This document shows positions 5,959 through 8,118 of a stretch of DNA of 8,118 nucleotides, piece by piece. The translations under genes and the position numbers were made by a program. Origin of the DNA: Acidobacteriota bacterium (GTDB taxonomy: Bacteria > Acidobacteriota > UBA6911 > JACQSX01). The DNA lies in assembly GCA_016199665.1 (NCBI GenBank), contig JACQGG010000084.1, positions 1-8,118 of the forward strand, in the 5' to 3' direction. How positions within the stretch are numbered: position 1 is the first letter of the stretch; every line of letters begins with the position of its first letter. Under the pieces are notes generated by a model, which searched no databases, had not been told where the DNA came from, and saw only the letters and a program-made list of their open reading frames with translations.

Positions 5959-5988
5959 TTGACACAGAGGAAATCGTCGTCTTACGAT
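5959..5988 (+). promoter_or_regulatory. Candidate sigma70 promoter
   Basis: TTGACA (5959-5964) is a perfect -35 box. TACGAT (5983-5988) is a partial -10 box after an 18-nt spacer, keeping the critical TA and final T. It points toward the amidohydrolase gene at 6191. The -10 match is moderate, so this remains a prediction. Confidence 0.5.
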
Positions 5989-6039
5989 GGCTTCACGAAC
6001 TCCGAACACGACACTAGTCGAGGATTTCTTTTCTTGAGG

Positions 6040-6060
6040 AACAAACCGGTTGGGTTTGTT
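6040..6060 (+). promoter_or_regulatory. Leader hairpin 1
   Basis: AACAAACC (6040-6047) and GGTTTGTT (6053-6060) form a perfect 8-bp stem with the loop GGTTG. No T-run follows, so it is not a standard intrinsic terminator. It may stabilise the leader or bind a regulator. Confidence 0.5.
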
Positions 6061-6081
6061 GAAACAAGCGGGCCGTCCAGG

Positions 6082-6116
6082 GCCGAGATGGAGTGGGAAA
6101 CGAGTCTCGGCTCCAT
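6082..6116 (+). promoter_or_regulatory. Overlapping alternative helices in the leader
   Basis: GCCGAGA (6082-6088) can pair with TCTCGGC (6105-6111), and ATGGAG (6088-6093) can pair with CTCCAT (6111-6116). The two helices cross each other, so they could form a pseudoknot-like fold or exclude one another. They lie about 64 nt before the ribosome site. A switching role is speculative. Confidence 0.4.
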
Positions 6117-6179
6117 GCCTGCATTTTCTTTGGTGGCGCCGCGAAATAGAAAGACAGACGCTGCAAATTTTCCAATGTC

Positions 6180-6185
6180 AGGAGG
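6180..6185 (+). promoter_or_regulatory. Strong Shine-Dalgarno of the amidohydrolase gene
   Basis: AGGAGG ends 5 nt before the ATG at 6191. It is the best ribosome site in the window and fixes the start of a reading frame that has no stop before the window end. Confidence 0.8.
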
Positions 6186-6190
6186 TTAGT

Positions 6191-8118
6191 ATGAGTCGAC
6201 TTACCTGCAGGTCTCACCTGGTTCAGTTCTGTTCCTTTGCTCTTCTTTTGGCATTTGGCCCCGGAAGCACAACCTTGTTGCCGCAGTCGGACGTTTCTGT
6301 TCCACGCGAAGTAATGCCGTACCTTTATGTGGACATGATTTTGTATAACGGGAAAGTCTTGACCGTTGACGACAAATTCACCGTCGGCGAGGCTGTGGCA
6401 GTGCGGGATGGCAAGACCCTGGCGGTTGGGAGCAGCGCGCTAATTCAGAAGATGGCGGGTCCCAATACGGTTCGAATCGACTTGCAGGGAGGAACGCTCA
6501 CCCCGGGCTTTATTGATTCCCACGCAAACGGGACACAAGGCTGGCACGGGCCTTCCGGACCCAGCTTCATGAAGAACTACAAGTCTATTTCGTGTCTTGA
6601 CACGGGAACCCAGAAGGAAGATTTCGATGGCTGCCTGCGCAAGATCAAAGATTGGGTCGACAAAGCCCCTGCCGGAGAGTGGATCTTCGTAAGCCTCAAC
6701 CGGACGGCCGCCGCTTATAAGTTCACCATGCCGATGCTCGACTCGATTTCCGGCGATCACCCCTTGCTTTGCAATCTGGGCAACACTGCGGGAATCGTCA
6801 ATAGCAAGGCCTTTGCAATGCTGAACGACTATATGTCCGACGAATATGTTCAATCGGGGATCTTCAGAGATAAGGACGGGAAGCCCACAGGCATGATCGC
6901 CGGCGCCTCGTACGGAGTAATGAGCTATGAGGTCATGCCTTGGCCGACCGGGCAGTGGCTGGAGGAGATGATCCAGAAGGAAATTCTGCGGGAGAAGTTT
7001 ATCAACCGAATGGGAGTCACCTCTTTGGGCTCTCGCATGAGCGGACTGTCCGTCCAGATAGCGAGAGAGATTCAGAACCGGGGCATTCGGCCGCTAAGGA
7101 TTCGAGCCAGTATGGAACTGATGCGGCTGAACCCGCGCACCGAACAGTACTTGAGGCGAACCGGCAATCTCATGGACGTAGGGGATGAGTGGTTTAAGAT
7201 CGGAGGCGCGACCGTCAGTTCGATGGATGGCGCGCAAGCGCACAATACGCGCAAACCGGCCAGGGAAATCGCGGCGTGGGACGCTTTTGGGCCTTATGGG
7301 ATGACCAAATGGAAGGATATGGTTACACCGGACAAGGACTGGAAAAAGTACAGCGACTACGACAATGCTTTGATCGCGGGAAGGTACGGCTGGAACGTAA
7401 ACGATCTTCACATTCAAGGTGACGCCGGACTGGAGGTGCTGCTGGAGATTATGGACAAGATCAACGAGACAAACCCCGTCAAGGGCAAGCATTACGGGAC
7501 GGTGCACGGACTCTTTCGACCTCCGGACCTTGCCAAGAGGTTGGCTGCCTATGACGCCGTGATGTCTTTCTCTTCGCAGTACATTATGCGTGGGAATGGC
7601 GCGGAAAATCTGGCAAAGCGGTTTGGAGCAGACGAGGTGGCCGGCATGTCTCCTATTCGCGATTTGATCGACGTGGGCTTGAAGCCGGTGATGGAGGTCA
7701 ATAATACGGCAGGTTTTCTCCGCGGCCGCAAGCCGGGCTATGGCAAGTATCTTGATAGCCAGAATCTCTTCCTCGACTCCATGGAGCTGTTTGTCACCCG
7801 GAAGAACAACCAGACAGGAAAGGTTTGGGGGCCCAACCAGAGAGTTACCCGAGAAGAGGTGTTGAAAATGGCGACATCCTGGGCGTCTCGCTTTTACGGC
7901 GATGAGAAGATCATGGGGAGAATTGAACCCGGCAAGCTTGCCGATTACGTGGTTCTGGGCGGAGACTACATGACGGCGCCGGAAGAACAGATTTCTGATC
8001 TGCCCATCTTGAAAGTGATCGTGGGAGGCAAGGTCACCTACGACCGGGCTCGCGATGAGGCCTGGTACCTGGAAACGCTGAAGCAGCTCAGTGGGACCTT
8101 GGACCCGAACGAGCAGCC
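6191..8118 (+). CDS. YtcJ-like amidohydrolase, probably exported (3' end outside window)
   Basis: The frame runs 642 codons to the window edge without a stop. Residues 1-30 look like a Sec signal peptide (basic start, then FCSFALLLAFGPGS). A YtcJ-type (amidohydrolase family 3) domain follows: N-terminal beta-sandwich part with DMILYNGKVLTVDD (48-61) and LTPGFIDSH (103-111); the likely carboxylated Lys336 in WFKIGGATVSSMDGA; His407 in DLHIQGDAG; His439 in GTVHGLFRPPDLAKR; and the closing block RIEPGKLADYVVLGGDY (577-593). YtcJ-family enzymes hydrolyse amide, formamide or related C-N bonds with bound metal. The expected HxH is HAN (111-113), and the expected GSD is near VNN (503-505), so two ligands seem replaced by Asn. 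The closing block is followed by only about 50 residues, so little of the gene is missing. Substrate unknown. Confidence 0.85.
   Translation, partial: MSRLTCRSHLVQFCSFALLLAFGPGSTTLLPQSDVSVPREVMPYLYVDMILYNGKVLTVDDKFTVGEAVAVRDGKTLAVGSSALIQKMAGPNTVRIDLQGGTLTPGFIDSHANGTQGWHGPSGPSFMKNYKSISCLDTGTQKEDFDGCLRKIKDWVDKAPAGEWIFVSLNRTAAAYKFTMPMLDSISGDHPLLCNLGNTAGIVNSKAFAMLNDYMSDEYVQSGIFRDKDGKPTGMIAGASYGVMSYEVMPWPTGQWLEEMIQKEILREKFINRMGVTSLGSRMSGLSVQIAREIQNRGIRPLRIRASMELMRLNPRTEQYLRRTGNLMDVGDEWFKIGGATVSSMDGAQAHNTRKPAREIAAWDAFGPYGMTKWKDMVTPDKDWKKYSDYDNALIAGRYGWNVNDLHIQGDAGLEVLLEIMDKINETNPVKGKHYGTVHGLFRPPDLAKRLAAYDAVMSFSSQYIMRGNGAENLAKRFGADEVAGMSPIRDLIDVGLKPVMEVNNTAGFLRGRKPGYGKYLDSQNLFLDSMELFVTRKNNQTGKVWGPNQRVTREEVLKMATSWASRFYGDEKIMGRIEPGKLADYVVLGGDYMTAPEEQISDLPILKVIVGGKVTYDRARDEAWYLETLKQLSGTLDPNEQ

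Larger units (their letters stand above)
5893..6190 (+). other. Intergenic leader of the amidohydrolase gene
   Basis: This 298-bp region separates the divergent yraN-like and amidohydrolase starts. It contains a sigma70-like promoter candidate (5959-5988), a hairpin (6040-6060), two overlapping alternative helices (6082-6116) and a strong ribosome site (6180-6185), each listed separately. If the promoter is used, the transcript would carry an untranslated leader of about 190-200 nt, long enough for regulatory RNA structure. No known riboswitch consensus was recognised. Confidence 0.5.

Noticed and set aside
5987..6037. A 16-codon leader peptide frame ending just before leader hairpin 1
   Set aside because: Its ATG overlaps the candidate -10 box, so it would lie upstream of the expected transcription start. 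It has no Shine-Dalgarno and no run of a regulatory amino acid.
5479..6189. Plus-strand open frame of 236 codons opposite the yraN-like gene
   Set aside because: It covers the antisense strand of a well-matched YraN family gene and then the intergenic leader. No family features are seen.

Overview
The window looks like a chromosomal segment of a GC-rich soil-type bacterium. Acidobacteriota is the best guess. That guess rests on a short repeat at 1353-1385 whose translation reads LAYARGSV, a peptide I associate with dispersed repeats in acidobacterial genomes, on a GCAGAG-type repeat at 344-374, and on hairpin-rich intergenic DNA. No rRNA or other phylogenetic marker is present, so the assignment is tentative.

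Positions 1 to about 2021 are accessory DNA full of gene debris. They begin with a cluster of GC-rich hairpins that reuse one stem (87-253), followed by a short repeat and the C-terminal tail of a lost gene (394-486). That tail overlaps the start of a DUF1016/YhcG-type gene by ATGA. The DUF1016 gene is cut after its N-terminal domain. Two back-to-back palindromes follow, then an internal fragment resembling a type III restriction enzyme R subunit (851-1171), then more repeats (1177-1437), and finally a conserved-looking but frame-disrupted hypothetical gene (1438-2021). Together these look like a dead restriction or defence locus colonised by REP-like palindromes.

Positions 2064-5892 hold four intact genes. 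A minus-strand alpha/beta hydrolase of the ABHD18 type (2064-3104) is divergent from a plus-strand pair: an SLC13/DASS-like membrane transporter (3110-4513) and a two-domain universal stress protein (4537-5457). The last two are 23 bp apart and probably form one operon. A YraN/UPF0102 nuclease-fold protein (5461-5892, minus) converges on the stress-protein gene with only 3 bp between the stops.

Positions 5893-6190 form a leader with a good sigma70-like promoter candidate, several hairpins and a near-perfect Shine-Dalgarno site. It leads into a probably exported YtcJ-like amidohydrolase (6191 to beyond the window end). Two of its expected metal ligands appear to be replaced by asparagine.

The observations most worth checking are the amidohydrolase with altered metal ligands, the SLC13-like transporter lacking both SNT motifs and paired with a tandem stress protein, the palindrome arrays and the broken defence remnants. 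I see no convincing complete new system.
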